In this document: in pieces, positions 31,133 to 39,429 of the stretch | How the letters are laid out: each line of letters begins with the position of its first letter | Position numbering within the stretch: position 1 is the stretch's first letter | Source of the DNA: Microbacterium sp. SSM24 | GTDB taxonomy: Bacteria; Actinomycetota; Actinomycetes; Actinomycetales; Microbacteriaceae | Assembly (NCBI RefSeq): GCF_025989145.1 | Contig: NZ_JAPDNQ010000001.1 | Location: 2,480,001-2,544,000 of the forward strand | Direction: 5' to 3' | DNA length: 64,000 nucleotides | Translations under genes and position numbers: made by a program | Notes under the pieces: model-generated | Told to the model about the DNA's origin: nothing | Database searches by the model: none | The model's input: only the letters and a program-made list of their open reading frames with translations

Positions 31133-32359
31133 GTGAACGACATCACACCCCAGATGCAGTTCGGCATCTTCACGGTGAGCGACATCACCGAGGACCCGAC
31201 GAACGGCACGACGCCGAGCGAGGCGGACAAGATCCGCAACGCCGTGACCGTGGCCAAGCACGCCGAAGAGGTGGGCCTCGACGTCTTCGCGCTGGGTGAG
31301 CACCACAACCCGCCGTTCTGGTCCTCTTCGCCCACGACGACCCTTGCGTACATCGCCGCCCAGACCGAGCGGCTCATCCTGTCGACGGCCACGACGCTGA
31401 TCACCACGAACGACCCGGTGAAGATCGCCGAGGACTACGCGATGCTGCAGCACCTGTCGGGGGGCCGCGCAGATCTGATGATCGGTCGCGGCAACACCGG
31501 GCCGGTGTACCCCTGGTTCGGCAAGGACATCCGTCAGGGACTGCCGCTCGCGATCGAGAACTACAACCTGCTGCACCGCCTCTGGCGCGAGGACGTCGTG
31601 GACTGGGAGGGCCAGTTCCGCACGCCGCTGCAGGGGTTCACCTCGACGCCGCGCCCCCTCGACGGCATCGCCCCGTTCGTGTGGCATGGCTCGATCCGCA
31701 CGCCCGAGATCGCCGAGCAGGCCGCGTACTACGGCGACGGCTTCTTCGCGAACAACATCTTCTGGCCGAAGGAGCACTACCAGCGGCTGATCACGCTGTA
31801 CCGTCAGCGCTACGCCCACTACGGACACGGCACGCCCGAGCAGGCGATCGTGGGTCTCGGAGGCCAGGTGTTCATGGCCAAGAACTCGCAGGACGCCGTG
31901 AACGCGTTCCGCCCGTACTTCGACAACGCCCCGGTCTACGGCCACGGCCCGTCGCTCGAGGACTTCAGCGAGATGACTCCGCTCACCGTCGGATCCCCGC
32001 AGCAGGTCATCGACCGGTACGCCGCGATGCGCGAGACCTACGGCGACTACCAGCGTCAGCTGTTCCTCATCGACCACGCGGGTCTGCCGCTCAAGTCGGT
32101 GCTCGAGCAGCTCGACATCCTCGGCGGCGAAGTCGTGCCCGTGCTCCGCAAGGAGCTCCTGCAGGGCCGCCCGGCAGAGGTTCCGGATGCTCCGACCCAC
32201 GCCAACCGCGTGCGGGCCCAGTACGGCGACGCCGCTCCGCGACAGGCCGTCCCCGGCGCCAACCGCGGCGACAACCTCACGGCGGGCTCGCCCTACCAGG
32301 ACGCACCGGTGAAGGCCGGGGCCGCGTTCGGCGCGGCCGCCACCCGGACGGAGGCCTGA
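31133..32359 (+). CDS. LLM-class flavin-dependent oxidoreductase
   Basis: 408 aa luciferase-like monooxygenase family member (CE1758-type). Seen: MQFGIFTVSDI, GEHHNPPFWSSS, TLITTNDPVKIAEDYAM, GRADLMIGRGNTGP and FVWHGSIRTPEIAEQAA. Such enzymes use reduced FMN to oxidise small organic molecules. GTG 31133 is preceded by GAGGAG; a longer frame from 31094 would start inside the operator. It is coupled to the FMN reductase gene that follows, which can supply FMNH2. Confidence 0.88.
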   Translation: MNDITPQMQFGIFTVSDITEDPTNGTTPSEADKIRNAVTVAKHAEEVGLDVFALGEHHNPPFWSSSPTTTLAYIAAQTERLILSTATTLITTNDPVKIAEDYAMLQHLSGGRADLMIGRGNTGPVYPWFGKDIRQGLPLAIENYNLLHRLWREDVVDWEGQFRTPLQGFTSTPRPLDGIAPFVWHGSIRTPEIAEQAAYYGDGFFANNIFWPKEHYQRLITLYRQRYAHYGHGTPEQAIVGLGGQVFMAKNSQDAVNAFRPYFDNAPVYGHGPSLEDFSEMTPLTVGSPQQVIDRYAAMRETYGDYQRQLFLIDHAGLPLKSVLEQLDILGGEVVPVLRKELLQGRPAEVPDAPTHANRVRAQYGDAAPRQAVPGANRGDNLTAGSPYQDAPVKAGAAFGAAATRTEA

Positions 32360-32360
32360 C

Positions 32361-33005
32361 ATGAGCACGCGCCGCATCGCCGTCCTCTCGGCCGGCCTCT
32401 CCAACCCCTCCTCGACCCGCATGCTCGCCGACCGGCTCGCCGCCGCGACCGCGAAGCAGCTGACGGAGCGGGACATCGAGGTGGAGGTCGACGTGTTCGA
32501 GCTGCGCGACTACGCGCACGACATCACCAACAACCTGCTCACCGGGTTCGCGCCGCCCGCTCTCGAGTCGATGATCAACACGGTCGTGTCGGCCGACGCC
32601 GTCATCGCAGTGACGCCGATCTTCTCGACGAGCTACTCGGGACTCTTCAAGTCGTTCATCGACGTGCTGGATCCCGATGCGCTGTCCGGCAAGCCCGTGC
32701 TCATCGGCGCGAACGCCGGCACCGCACGTCACTCGCTCGCGATCGACTACGCGATCCGTCCGCTGTTCACCTACCTCCATGCGGAGCCCGTCTCGACCGG
32801 CGTGTTCGCCGCGTCGAGCGACTGGGGTGCGGCCGGAGACCAGGTCGCACCGCTGGGGGAGCGCGTCGAGCGCGGCGCCCGCGAGCTCGCCGACGCTATC
32901 GCGCGTCGCGAGCCCGCCAAGAACGACGACCCGTACGACCCGGCGAACTACCTCGGCGAGGGGCGCTCGTTCGGCCACCTCCTCGGAGGCCTCACCGGCG
33001 AGTAG
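32361..33005 (+). CDS. NAD(P)H-dependent FMN reductase
   Basis: 214 aa flavodoxin-like fold reductase (CE1759 type). Seen: VLSAGLSNPSSTRMLADRL (phosphate-binding start), AVTPIFSTSYSGLFKSF, and the PVLIGANAGTARHS strand. The start codon is one base beyond the stop of the LLM gene, so both proteins are made together; the pair forms a two-component flavin monooxygenase system in which this subunit delivers reduced FMN. Confidence 0.88.
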   Translation: MSTRRIAVLSAGLSNPSSTRMLADRLAAATAKQLTERDIEVEVDVFELRDYAHDITNNLLTGFAPPALESMINTVVSADAVIAVTPIFSTSYSGLFKSFIDVLDPDALSGKPVLIGANAGTARHSLAIDYAIRPLFTYLHAEPVSTGVFAASSDWGAAGDQVAPLGERVERGARELADAIARREPAKNDDPYDPANYLGEGRSFGHLLGGLTGE

Positions 33006-33008
33006 CCG

Positions 33009-33827
33009 CTACGACAGCACGATGTCCGCGGGTGCGCGGAGAGGACGCCAGTCGCCCTCTCCGCGCACCGTCGTCTGCGGGAGCACGTCGGCGTGGACCA
33101 GCGGCCCGAGATCGACTCCGGCGAGCCCCTCGATGTCGGCGATCGGCGCCTGGAACGTGCGATACGCGCCGAGGCGGGGCACGGCGAGCACTCCCTGGCT
33201 CGTATCGATCAGGTCGGACTGGTCGAGCACGAACCCCGCTGCCTCGAGGAGGGGCGTACCCGCGGCATCCGTCTGCACCCACGCGGCGACTTTGAAGAAC
33301 CGACGAGGGATCCGCACACCCCGGTACTCGGGGTCGTCGGCGGCCAGCACAGGTGCGGTGACGACGCTGATCCGCTGGTGGGTGGTCTCGGCGTACGTGA
33401 GGACGTGGTCCTCGAGCCCGAGCCACAGCTCCTTCGACTGGTTGAACGCGCCCGCCTGCGGTGCGGCGTTGGTGTAGAAGAAGGTCGCCTCCGTCGCCTC
33501 GCGCGCTTCGGCGACCGTGCCCCACCCGGGATCGCGCCGGCGCACGAGGTGCCCGCGGTCGAGGTCGTTGTCGGCGTACACCGCGGGTCCGGTCTGCTCG
33601 GACGCGGGGATGCGCTCGTCGAGGCGCCACTCGCCGGTGCGGGGCACGTCGCGCAGCAGGGACCCGTCGATGTTCACCGCCGTCACCGCGGCGAGCCGGC
33701 GCTCGGCGTCGAGCACGACCGTGAATCGCGGATACACCAGCTCTCGCGTCGCCGCGTCGCCCAGCGGAACGGGAAGCGGCACCACGACCCCGAGGAACAG
33801 CTCGTCGTAGCCCGTCACGTCCGCCAT
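33009..33827 (-). CDS. DNA/RNA non-specific endonuclease (NucA-like)
   Basis: 272 aa. The ββα-metal nuclease signature DRGHLVRRRD and the following TNAAPQAGAFNQ block place it in the DNA/RNA non-specific endonuclease family, with catalytic His in DRGH and metal-binding Asn. No signal peptide is found, unlike most extracellular relatives. The start is ATG 33827 with GGGGGG upstream and CAGGAT 6 bases before it. Its 3' end is 3 bases from the FMN reductase stop (convergent). Confidence 0.85.
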   Translation of the reverse strand: MADVTGYDELFLGVVVPLPVPLGDAATRELVYPRFTVVLDAERRLAAVTAVNIDGSLLRDVPRTGEWRLDERIPASEQTGPAVYADNDLDRGHLVRRRDPGWGTVAEAREATEATFFYTNAAPQAGAFNQSKELWLGLEDHVLTYAETTHQRISVVTAPVLAADDPEYRGVRIPRRFFKVAAWVQTDAAGTPLLEAAGFVLDQSDLIDTSQGVLAVPRLGAYRTFQAPIADIEGLAGVDLGPLVHADVLPQTTVRGEGDWRPLRAPADIVLS

Positions 33828-33957
33828 CCCCCCATCCTGCCCGGTGCCCCCGACTCTCTCGCCCCGTTCCGCGGTCGGAACACGCCGATGCACGGTCGCA
33901 CAGACGACATTTTGTGACTGCGAAGTTTGCCCGCGCGGCCCGACGCGCGGGCGAGGC

Positions 33958-34560
33958 TCACTCGGCTGCGGGCGGGCGGCGCAGGCGTCGGGCGAGGACG
34001 GCGTCGATCGCGATGCCGAGGCCGACCGCGAGAGCGATCGACACGACCACCGCCACGACCGGGCCGCCGGGGAGGAGGGCCGCGACAGCCGCGCCGATGA
34101 AGGCCTGATACCCCGCCCACGCCAGCGCGGCGCCCGCGGCGATCGCGACGTACCGGGGTGCCGGAATGCGGCTCGCACCGGCGGTCAGGTTGACCGCGAG
34201 CCGCGCGAACGGGATGAACCGCGCGGTGAAGAGTACGAGGGCGGCGCGGCGCTCCAGCCGTGCACGGGACCATGCGAACGCCGCACGCACGCGGGGGGTG
34301 CGCATCCACCGCCAGCGCTCCAGGCCGATCGTGCGTCCGACGAGATAGCAGGCGGCATCGCCGATCGTCGCGGCGACGGCCGCCACCGCGACCACCGCCC
34401 ACAGCGGCGGCTCGCCCTGCGCCGCCGCCAGCGCACCGAACGCCGTGACGGCGGCTTCGCCCGGCACCACGACCAGGAAGGCGTCGCCGAGCACGAGTGC
34501 GAACAGCAGCGGCAGCGCCCACGGACTCGCGGCGACGGCGGTCAGCAGGTCTTCGAGCAC
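33958..34560 (-). CDS. DedA-family membrane protein
   Basis: 200 aa. Seen: VVVPGEAAVTAFGALA, IGDAACYLVGRTIGLERW, and the conserved ARFIPFARLAVNLTAGASR, with five or six hydrophobic segments. DedA proteins are lipid scramblase/flippase candidates involved in membrane homeostasis. The start is uncertain: GTG 34560 follows AAGGAGG by only one base; a longer ATG frame from 34713 would overlap the divergent glycosyltransferase gene. Confidence 0.85.
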   Translation of the reverse strand: MLEDLLTAVAASPWALPLLFALVLGDAFLVVVPGEAAVTAFGALAAAQGEPPLWAVVAVAAVAATIGDAACYLVGRTIGLERWRWMRTPRVRAAFAWSRARLERRAALVLFTARFIPFARLAVNLTAGASRIPAPRYVAIAAGAALAWAGYQAFIGAAVAALLPGGPVVAVVVSIALAVGLGIAIDAVLARRLRRPPAAE

Positions 34561-34700
34561 GCCTCCTTGGTACCCGGACACGGTGAACGGCGACCGAACG
34601 ACGCCCGTCCGGTGACGAGCGTCGGTGCATCCGGTGAACTCTCGCCGAAGCCGGCCGGTTCGCGGCATCCGGTGCCGCCGCGTGCCCCCACGCTGGAATC

Positions 34701-36671
34701 GTGAGAGTCGCACTCCTCGCCGAATCGTTCCTGCCCCACATGAACGGGGTCACCGGGTCGGTCCTTCACGTGCTGCGCCACCTCGCAGCCGAGGGCCACG
34801 AGACCCTGGTGATCGCCCCCCGCGCCGGGGAGGTGACCGGCGACCTGCACGGCGCGCGCACCGAGCTGCTGCGGTCGGTGCCCCTGCCGAGCTATCCGGA
34901 GGTGCGGGTGGTGTTCGCGCGCGCCGCCCGCCTCGCCGCGATCCTCAAGGACTTCGACCCCGACGTGGTCCATCTCGCGTCGCCGTTCGTCCTCGGATGG
35001 CAAGGGCTCGCCGCCGCCGACGCCCTGCGCGTGCCGACGGTCGCCGTGTTCCAGACCGACGTGGCGGCCTACGCGGAAAGGTACGGGATGCCCGGCGCGA
35101 GTGCGCTCGTGGGCCGGCACATCGCCCGCCTGCACCGCCGCGCGACGCTCACCCTCGCACCGTCGACGGCGTCGCTGCGGCAGCTGGACGCCCTCGGCGT
35201 CGATCGGCTGCGCCGGTGGGGTCGCGGCGTCGACACCGCCCGATTCACGCCGGAGCGCCGCAGCGATGCCTGGCGCTCGCGCATCGCGCCGGGGGAGACC
35301 GTGATCGGCTACGTCGGGCGTCTCGCTCCCGAGAAGCAGGTCGAGGATCTCGCGGCGCTCGCCGACCTTCCGGGCACGCGGCTGGTGATCGTCGGAGACG
35401 GCCCGTCGCGGCAGGTGCTCGAGCAGACGCTGCCGCGCGCGGTCTTCACAGGTCATCTCGGCGGGACCGATCTCGCCGAGGCGCTCGCGAGCTTCGACGT
35501 GTTCGTGCACCCCGGCGAGTCCGAGACGTTCGGCCAGACGATTCAGGAGGCGCTCGCGAGCGGTGTGCCCGTCGTGGCCACCGGTGTCGGCGGACCGGTG
35601 GACCTCGTACGCTCGAGCGTCGACGGCTGGCTCTATCGCCCCGGCGACCTTCGCGATCTGCGGGCGCGCGTGTCCGATCTCGCGGGCGACGCGGGCAAGC
35701 GGCGCGCGTTCGCCGCAGCCGCCCACGCGTCGGTGCGCGACCGGACGTGGGATGCCGTCTGCCGGCAGCTGGTCGGCTTCTACGACGAGTCGCGGATGCT
35801 GCGCCCCATCGACGACGCGCTGCTCCAGCGTGCAGGGACCCGGCCATCGGCCCCGGTCGCAGTGTCGCGGGAACGTCCGGGCTGGACGCGGTACGTCGCC
35901 CTGGGCGACTCGCTCACGGAAGGGCTGTGCGACACATCGCGCATGCCCGCTGGGAAGTACCGGGGATGGGCCGATCGCCTCGCGCAGCTGCTCGCGAGCG
36001 AGGGCACCGGCCGCGAGCCGTTCCGCTACGCCAATCTCGCGGTGCGCAGCCGCCGGATGCGGGATCTGACGTCCGAGCAGCTCCCGGCGGCCGTCGCGCT
36101 TCGTCCCGACCTCGTCTCGATCCTGATGGGCGCCAACGACCTCGTCGCCGGCCGCGCCGACGTCGCCGCGCTCGCCGCCGAGCTCGAGTCCGCCGTGCGG
36201 GTGCTGCGCGCGACCGGCGCCGATGTGCTGCTCGTCACCCCCTTCCTCCCGCGCAGACGCGCCGCGAGGCTGTTCGCGTGGCGCTTCGCGCACTTCGCGT
36301 CCGAGCTCCGGCGGATCGCCGAGACGACGGGCGCGATCCTGCTGGACCTCGAGGCGCTGCCCGCGATCGGAGACCTCGATCTGTGGGCGGACGACAAGGT
36401 GCACCTCCGGTCGCGCGGTCACCGCTTCCTGGCGTATCGGGCCGCCGATGCGCTGGGCGTGCCCGACGCCGAGGCGCTCGGCGGTCTCGACGCCGCGCTG
36501 CACGCCGAGGACGATCCGGCGGCACCGGGGTCGTGGCTCCGACGCGACGCGCTGCCCTGGGTGTGGCGCCGCGCGCGCGGCCGGACCGCGGGCGACGGCG
36601 TCGCGGCGAAGCACACCGCGTACGTCGTCGTGGGCGGACGCGGCGATGTGCGGGAGCGGTCCCGGTTCTAG
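34701..36671 (+). CDS. GT4 glycosyltransferase fused to SGNH/GDSL hydrolase
   Basis: 656 aa. Residues 1-365 are a GT-B glycosyltransferase of family 4 related to actinobacterial mannosyltransferases (LPHMNGVTGSVLHVLRHL, GYVGRLAPEKQ, E275-x7-E283 in the donor site). After a short linker, residues 395-590 form an SGNH hydrolase with ALGDSLTEG (Ser404), GAND (Asn479) and D565-x-x-H568. The tail to 656 is basic. A glycosyltransfer-plus-deacylation or acetyl-xylan-like esterase role is possible; the fused protein's substrate is unknown. No membrane span is seen. Confidence 0.88.
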   Translation: MRVALLAESFLPHMNGVTGSVLHVLRHLAAEGHETLVIAPRAGEVTGDLHGARTELLRSVPLPSYPEVRVVFARAARLAAILKDFDPDVVHLASPFVLGWQGLAAADALRVPTVAVFQTDVAAYAERYGMPGASALVGRHIARLHRRATLTLAPSTASLRQLDALGVDRLRRWGRGVDTARFTPERRSDAWRSRIAPGETVIGYVGRLAPEKQVEDLAALADLPGTRLVIVGDGPSRQVLEQTLPRAVFTGHLGGTDLAEALASFDVFVHPGESETFGQTIQEALASGVPVVATGVGGPVDLVRSSVDGWLYRPGDLRDLRARVSDLAGDAGKRRAFAAAAHASVRDRTWDAVCRQLVGFYDESRMLRPIDDALLQRAGTRPSAPVAVSRERPGWTRYVALGDSLTEGLCDTSRMPAGKYRGWADRLAQLLASEGTGREPFRYANLAVRSRRMRDLTSEQLPAAVALRPDLVSILMGANDLVAGRADVAALAAELESAVRVLRATGADVLLVTPFLPRRRAARLFAWRFAHFASELRRIAETTGAILLDLEALPAIGDLDLWADDKVHLRSRGHRFLAYRAADALGVPDAEALGGLDAALHAEDDPAAPGSWLRRDALPWVWRRARGRTAGDGVAAKHTAYVVVGGRGDVRERSRF

Positions 36672-37345
36672 CGGCGGCGGTACTCGGTCTCCGGTCGGCC
36701 CGGCGTGCCATAGCGCGGCGCGCGCGAGGCCGCACCCGTCGTCACGAGGTGCTCGAGGTACCGTCGCACGGCGACACGCGACATGCCGAGTCGTTCCGCC
36801 GCCTCGACCGCCGAGACCGGCTCGTGCGCGTGCAGGTCTGCCGTCACTCGCGCGAGCGTGTCGGCGGACAGGCCCTTGGGCAGCGCGACCGTCGCCGCCG
36901 GGCGCAGCGCGCCGAGGAGCGCATCGATCTCGGCCTGCGTCGTCGATGTTCCGGCTGCCTCGCGAGCGCGCCTGCGGTACTCGACGTACTGCTCGAGCCG
37001 CTCGCGGAAGGTCGCGAAGGTGAAGGGCTTCACGAGGTACTGCGCCACGCCGAGCCCGACCATCTGGCGCACGACGTCGGCGTCGCGCACGCCGGTGATC
37101 GCGATGACGTCCACGTCGGCGCCGCGTGCGCGCACATGGCGCAGGACGTCGAGACCGGTGCCGTCCGGCATGGTGATGTCGAGCAGGACGAGGTCGATGC
37201 CCTCGCCGTGCTCGAGGACGGCGGAGATGGCTGCGCGGGCACCCGTGCACTCGGCGACGACCTCGAACCCGTCGAGTCGCTCGAGGTACGTGCGGTGGAG
37301 TTCGAGGGTCAGGGCGTCGTCGTCGACCACGAGCACGCCGATCAT
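36668..37345 (-). CDS. CitB/DcuR-type response regulator
   Basis: 225 aa. Receiver domain with acidic pocket VVDDD (7-11), phosphoacceptor Asp56 in LLDITMPDGTG, Thr84 and Lys106 (LVKPFTF). The C-terminal part carries a helix-turn-helix (SAVEAAERLGMSRVAVRRYL) as in CitB/DpiA regulators that control di- and tricarboxylate uptake. ATG 37345 overlaps the stop of the kinase gene by 4 bases. The last bases overlap the stop of the convergent glycosyltransferase gene. It likely controls dctA 2 kb away. Confidence 0.9.
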   Translation of the reverse strand: MIGVLVVDDDALTLELHRTYLERLDGFEVVAECTGARAAISAVLEHGEGIDLVLLDITMPDGTGLDVLRHVRARGADVDVIAITGVRDADVVRQMVGLGVAQYLVKPFTFATFRERLEQYVEYRRRAREAAGTSTTQAEIDALLGALRPAATVALPKGLSADTLARVTADLHAHEPVSAVEAAERLGMSRVAVRRYLEHLVTTGAASRAPRYGTPGRPETEYRRR

Positions 37346-38598
37346 GAGCGCCTCGCGGGAAGGATGACGGTGAACACGGTCGGATCGGCGGCATGGTCGA
37401 TCGACCCGCCCGCGCCCTCGGTGATCGAGCGCACGAGCGCCAGGCCGACACCGCGCCCCTCGGGTCCTGGTTCCTTCGTCGAGAAACCGTGCTCGAAGAT
37501 CCGCTCGTCGAGTTCGGCGGGAACCCCGCCGCCGCTGTCGGAGACGTCGATGCGCAGCATCCCTTCGCCTGCGGCGGAGAAGCGGACCCGCACCCACCGC
37601 GGCACGGCCCCGGCCGCCGCCGCATCGAGCGCGTTGTCGATGAGATTGCCGACGACCGAGACGGCATCGACGGGGGAGAGGATGCTGCGCGGGGCGTCTT
37701 GCGCGATGTCGGCGGTCCACTCGACGCCCCGTTCGCGCGCCTGAGCCGCCTTGCCGAGAAGCAGCGCGCCGACCGTGGGGTCGCCGTCACGGCGGGCGGC
37801 GACCTGGTCGACCAGGTCCTGACTCTGTCGAGAGGTTTCGGTGAGGATGTCGATCGCCTCGCGCGTGCGGCCGAGTTCCAGCAGCGACACCGCTGTGTGC
37901 ATGCGGTTGCCGTGCTCGTGGGTCTGGGCGCGCAGCGCCTCGCCCAGCGTCCGCACCGACTCGTAGGACGACACCGCGTCGCGGATCGAGCCGGCCGGAA
38001 GGTCTCCGGCCACCCGCCGCGTCGTGCGCTGCGCGAGGTAGGCGCCGACGAAGCCGGCCGCCAGCAGGGCGCCCGCGACGGCGAGCACTCCGGGCAGTCT
38101 CGGCACGATGTCGGAGGCGATGCTGCCGACGGTCACGCCGACCGACACCCAACCCACGAGCTCCCCGTCGCTGAGAACCGGCACGATGGTGCGCACGCTC
38201 GGCCCCAGCGTGCCCGTGAACTCCTCGGTCGCCGGCTGCGCCTCGGCCGGAATCGTTCCCAGGTACGGGCGCCCGATCTCGTCACGATCGCGGTGGGTGA
38301 CGCGGATGCCGTCGGGAGTCATGATCGTGACGAAGTCGACGCCGGCGTCGTCCATGACGGATTCCGCGAACGGCTGCAGGCCGGCGTGCGAACCGTCCGC
38401 GAGCCCGGCGGTCACGACCGGGGTCACGGCGAGAGAGGTCGCGACGGCGCGCGTGACCTCCTCGGCCTCGGTGCGCGCCGCGCGCTGCGCGTCGAGCACC
38501 AGGAGCGCGGCGATGAGCAGGACCAGGGCCGTGACGGCGATCGCGACGACGACGAACACGCGCGATGCGGCGCTGCCCTGTCGTGCGCGTGCGTCCAC
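37342..38598 (-). CDS. CitA/DcuS-type sensor histidine kinase
   Basis: 418 aa. TM1 (about 14-35), an extracytoplasmic PAS-like sensor (36-165) of the CitA/DcuS type, TM2 (about 175-200), then HEHGNRMH with the phosphoacceptor His of the HExxN type and an ATPase domain (NLIDNALDA, DSGGGVP, GRGVGLALV). The periplasmic-side domain in this family binds C4-dicarboxylates or citrate. A GTG start is used. It is transcribed away from dctA together with its regulator. Confidence 0.9.
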   Translation of the reverse strand: MDARARQGSAASRVFVVVAIAVTALVLLIAALLVLDAQRAARTEAEEVTRAVATSLAVTPVVTAGLADGSHAGLQPFAESVMDDAGVDFVTIMTPDGIRVTHRDRDEIGRPYLGTIPAEAQPATEEFTGTLGPSVRTIVPVLSDGELVGWVSVGVTVGSIASDIVPRLPGVLAVAGALLAAGFVGAYLAQRTTRRVAGDLPAGSIRDAVSSYESVRTLGEALRAQTHEHGNRMHTAVSLLELGRTREAIDILTETSRQSQDLVDQVAARRDGDPTVGALLLGKAAQARERGVEWTADIAQDAPRSILSPVDAVSVVGNLIDNALDAAAAGAVPRWVRVRFSAAGEGMLRIDVSDSGGGVPAELDERIFEHGFSTKEPGPEGRGVGLALVRSITEGAGGSIDHAADPTVFTVILPARRS

Positions 38599-38602
38599 GG
38601 AC

Positions 38603-39268
38603 TCACCCCTCGCGATTCGTCGTCGTTCCCATCTTCACGCGCGGCGAGATGGGACGGCGCGAAAGCACCGCAGCGACGAAGAAGCAGATCGCGCCGACCG
38701 CCGTGCCGCCGTTCGCCCACGCCTCGTTGGCGAGCTCGCCCGTCGCAGGCACGATGTACGCCCCGACGGCCGAGACGCCGAACGCGACCGATCCGATGAA
38801 GTTCAGGCCGGTGCCGTGCCACGTGCGAGCCTCGGGGTCCCACAGCCGCCGCCGGTCCTTGGTCGCGACGATCGCGAGGAAGCTCGAGAGGAGGAACGCC
38901 AGCGATCCCCACGCGTCGGGCTTCCACCCGACACCCACGGCGTCGGGTCGTGAGATCGCGGCAGCGAGTGCGACGCCCGTCGAGAGGTTGAACAGGAGGG
39001 TTCCGGCGAACTGGATGGCCGCCGCCCACCAGTCCACGAGGTCGGGCTTCGACATCTCGCGGTGGGGGATGCTGCGGCCGCTCAGGCTGAGCTGGATGAA
39101 AGCGGCGAGCGTGAAGAAGATCGAGCCCACGAAGAACGTCACGTTCGTGCCGACGGCTCCGGCCCATGACGCGTAGAACGGCAGCGACCCCGCCAGGAAG
39201 CACAGCGAGCCGATCATGAACCCCCAGGCCTCGCGCCGGAGTCTTCGGGCTGGCGGCGGTGCGGTCAT
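38603..39268 (-). CDS. Multi-span membrane protein, function unknown (possibly YrhK-like)
   Basis: 221 aa with six predicted membrane spans. Two similar halves are visible (GFMIGSLCFLAGSLPFYASW and NFIGSVAFGVSAVGAYIVP), each resembling the short YrhK-like span pair. It lies 4 bases upstream of the sensor kinase gene on the same strand, so it is probably the first gene of that operon and may take part in sensing or transport. GGAGG precedes ATG 39268; ATG 39271 is also in frame. Confidence 0.7.
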   Translation of the reverse strand: MTAPPPARRLRREAWGFMIGSLCFLAGSLPFYASWAGAVGTNVTFFVGSIFFTLAAFIQLSLSGRSIPHREMSKPDLVDWWAAAIQFAGTLLFNLSTGVALAAAISRPDAVGVGWKPDAWGSLAFLLSSFLAIVATKDRRRLWDPEARTWHGTGLNFIGSVAFGVSAVGAYIVPATGELANEAWANGGTAVGAICFFVAAVLSRRPISPRVKMGTTTNREG

Positions 39269-39397
39269 CATTCCTCCGGATCGGGACGAGGGGCGGAGAT
39301 CGAGGCATCCGCTCTGCGACCAATACGACCACAACTCGTCTCCGAGCGCGCGACGCCGCACGCTGGGCGTCATGCCGGAGATGGTCCGGCGCCGAGC

Positions 39398-39412
39398 GGA
39401 CAGCGACTGTCC
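39398..39412. promoter_or_regulatory. Inverted repeat in the dctA control region
   Basis: GGACA (39398-39402), 5 bases, TGTCC (39408-39412) lies just before the dctA start. A site of this layout could bind the CitB-type regulator encoded next door. Arms are short, so chance is not excluded. Confidence 0.3.
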
Positions 39413-39429
39413 ACCCCTTGGAGGCGATG

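Noticed and set aside
36668..36671. Frame error between glycosyltransferase-SGNH gene and response regulator
   Set aside because: The 4-base convergent overlap of two stop codons is normal and both proteins end in family-typical places.
34542..37790. 1082-codon minus-strand frame, plus a 1039-codon plus-strand frame, over the glycosyltransferase and kinase genes
   Set aside because: Low-complexity Arg-rich translations in the wrong phase relative to clear domain-bearing genes.
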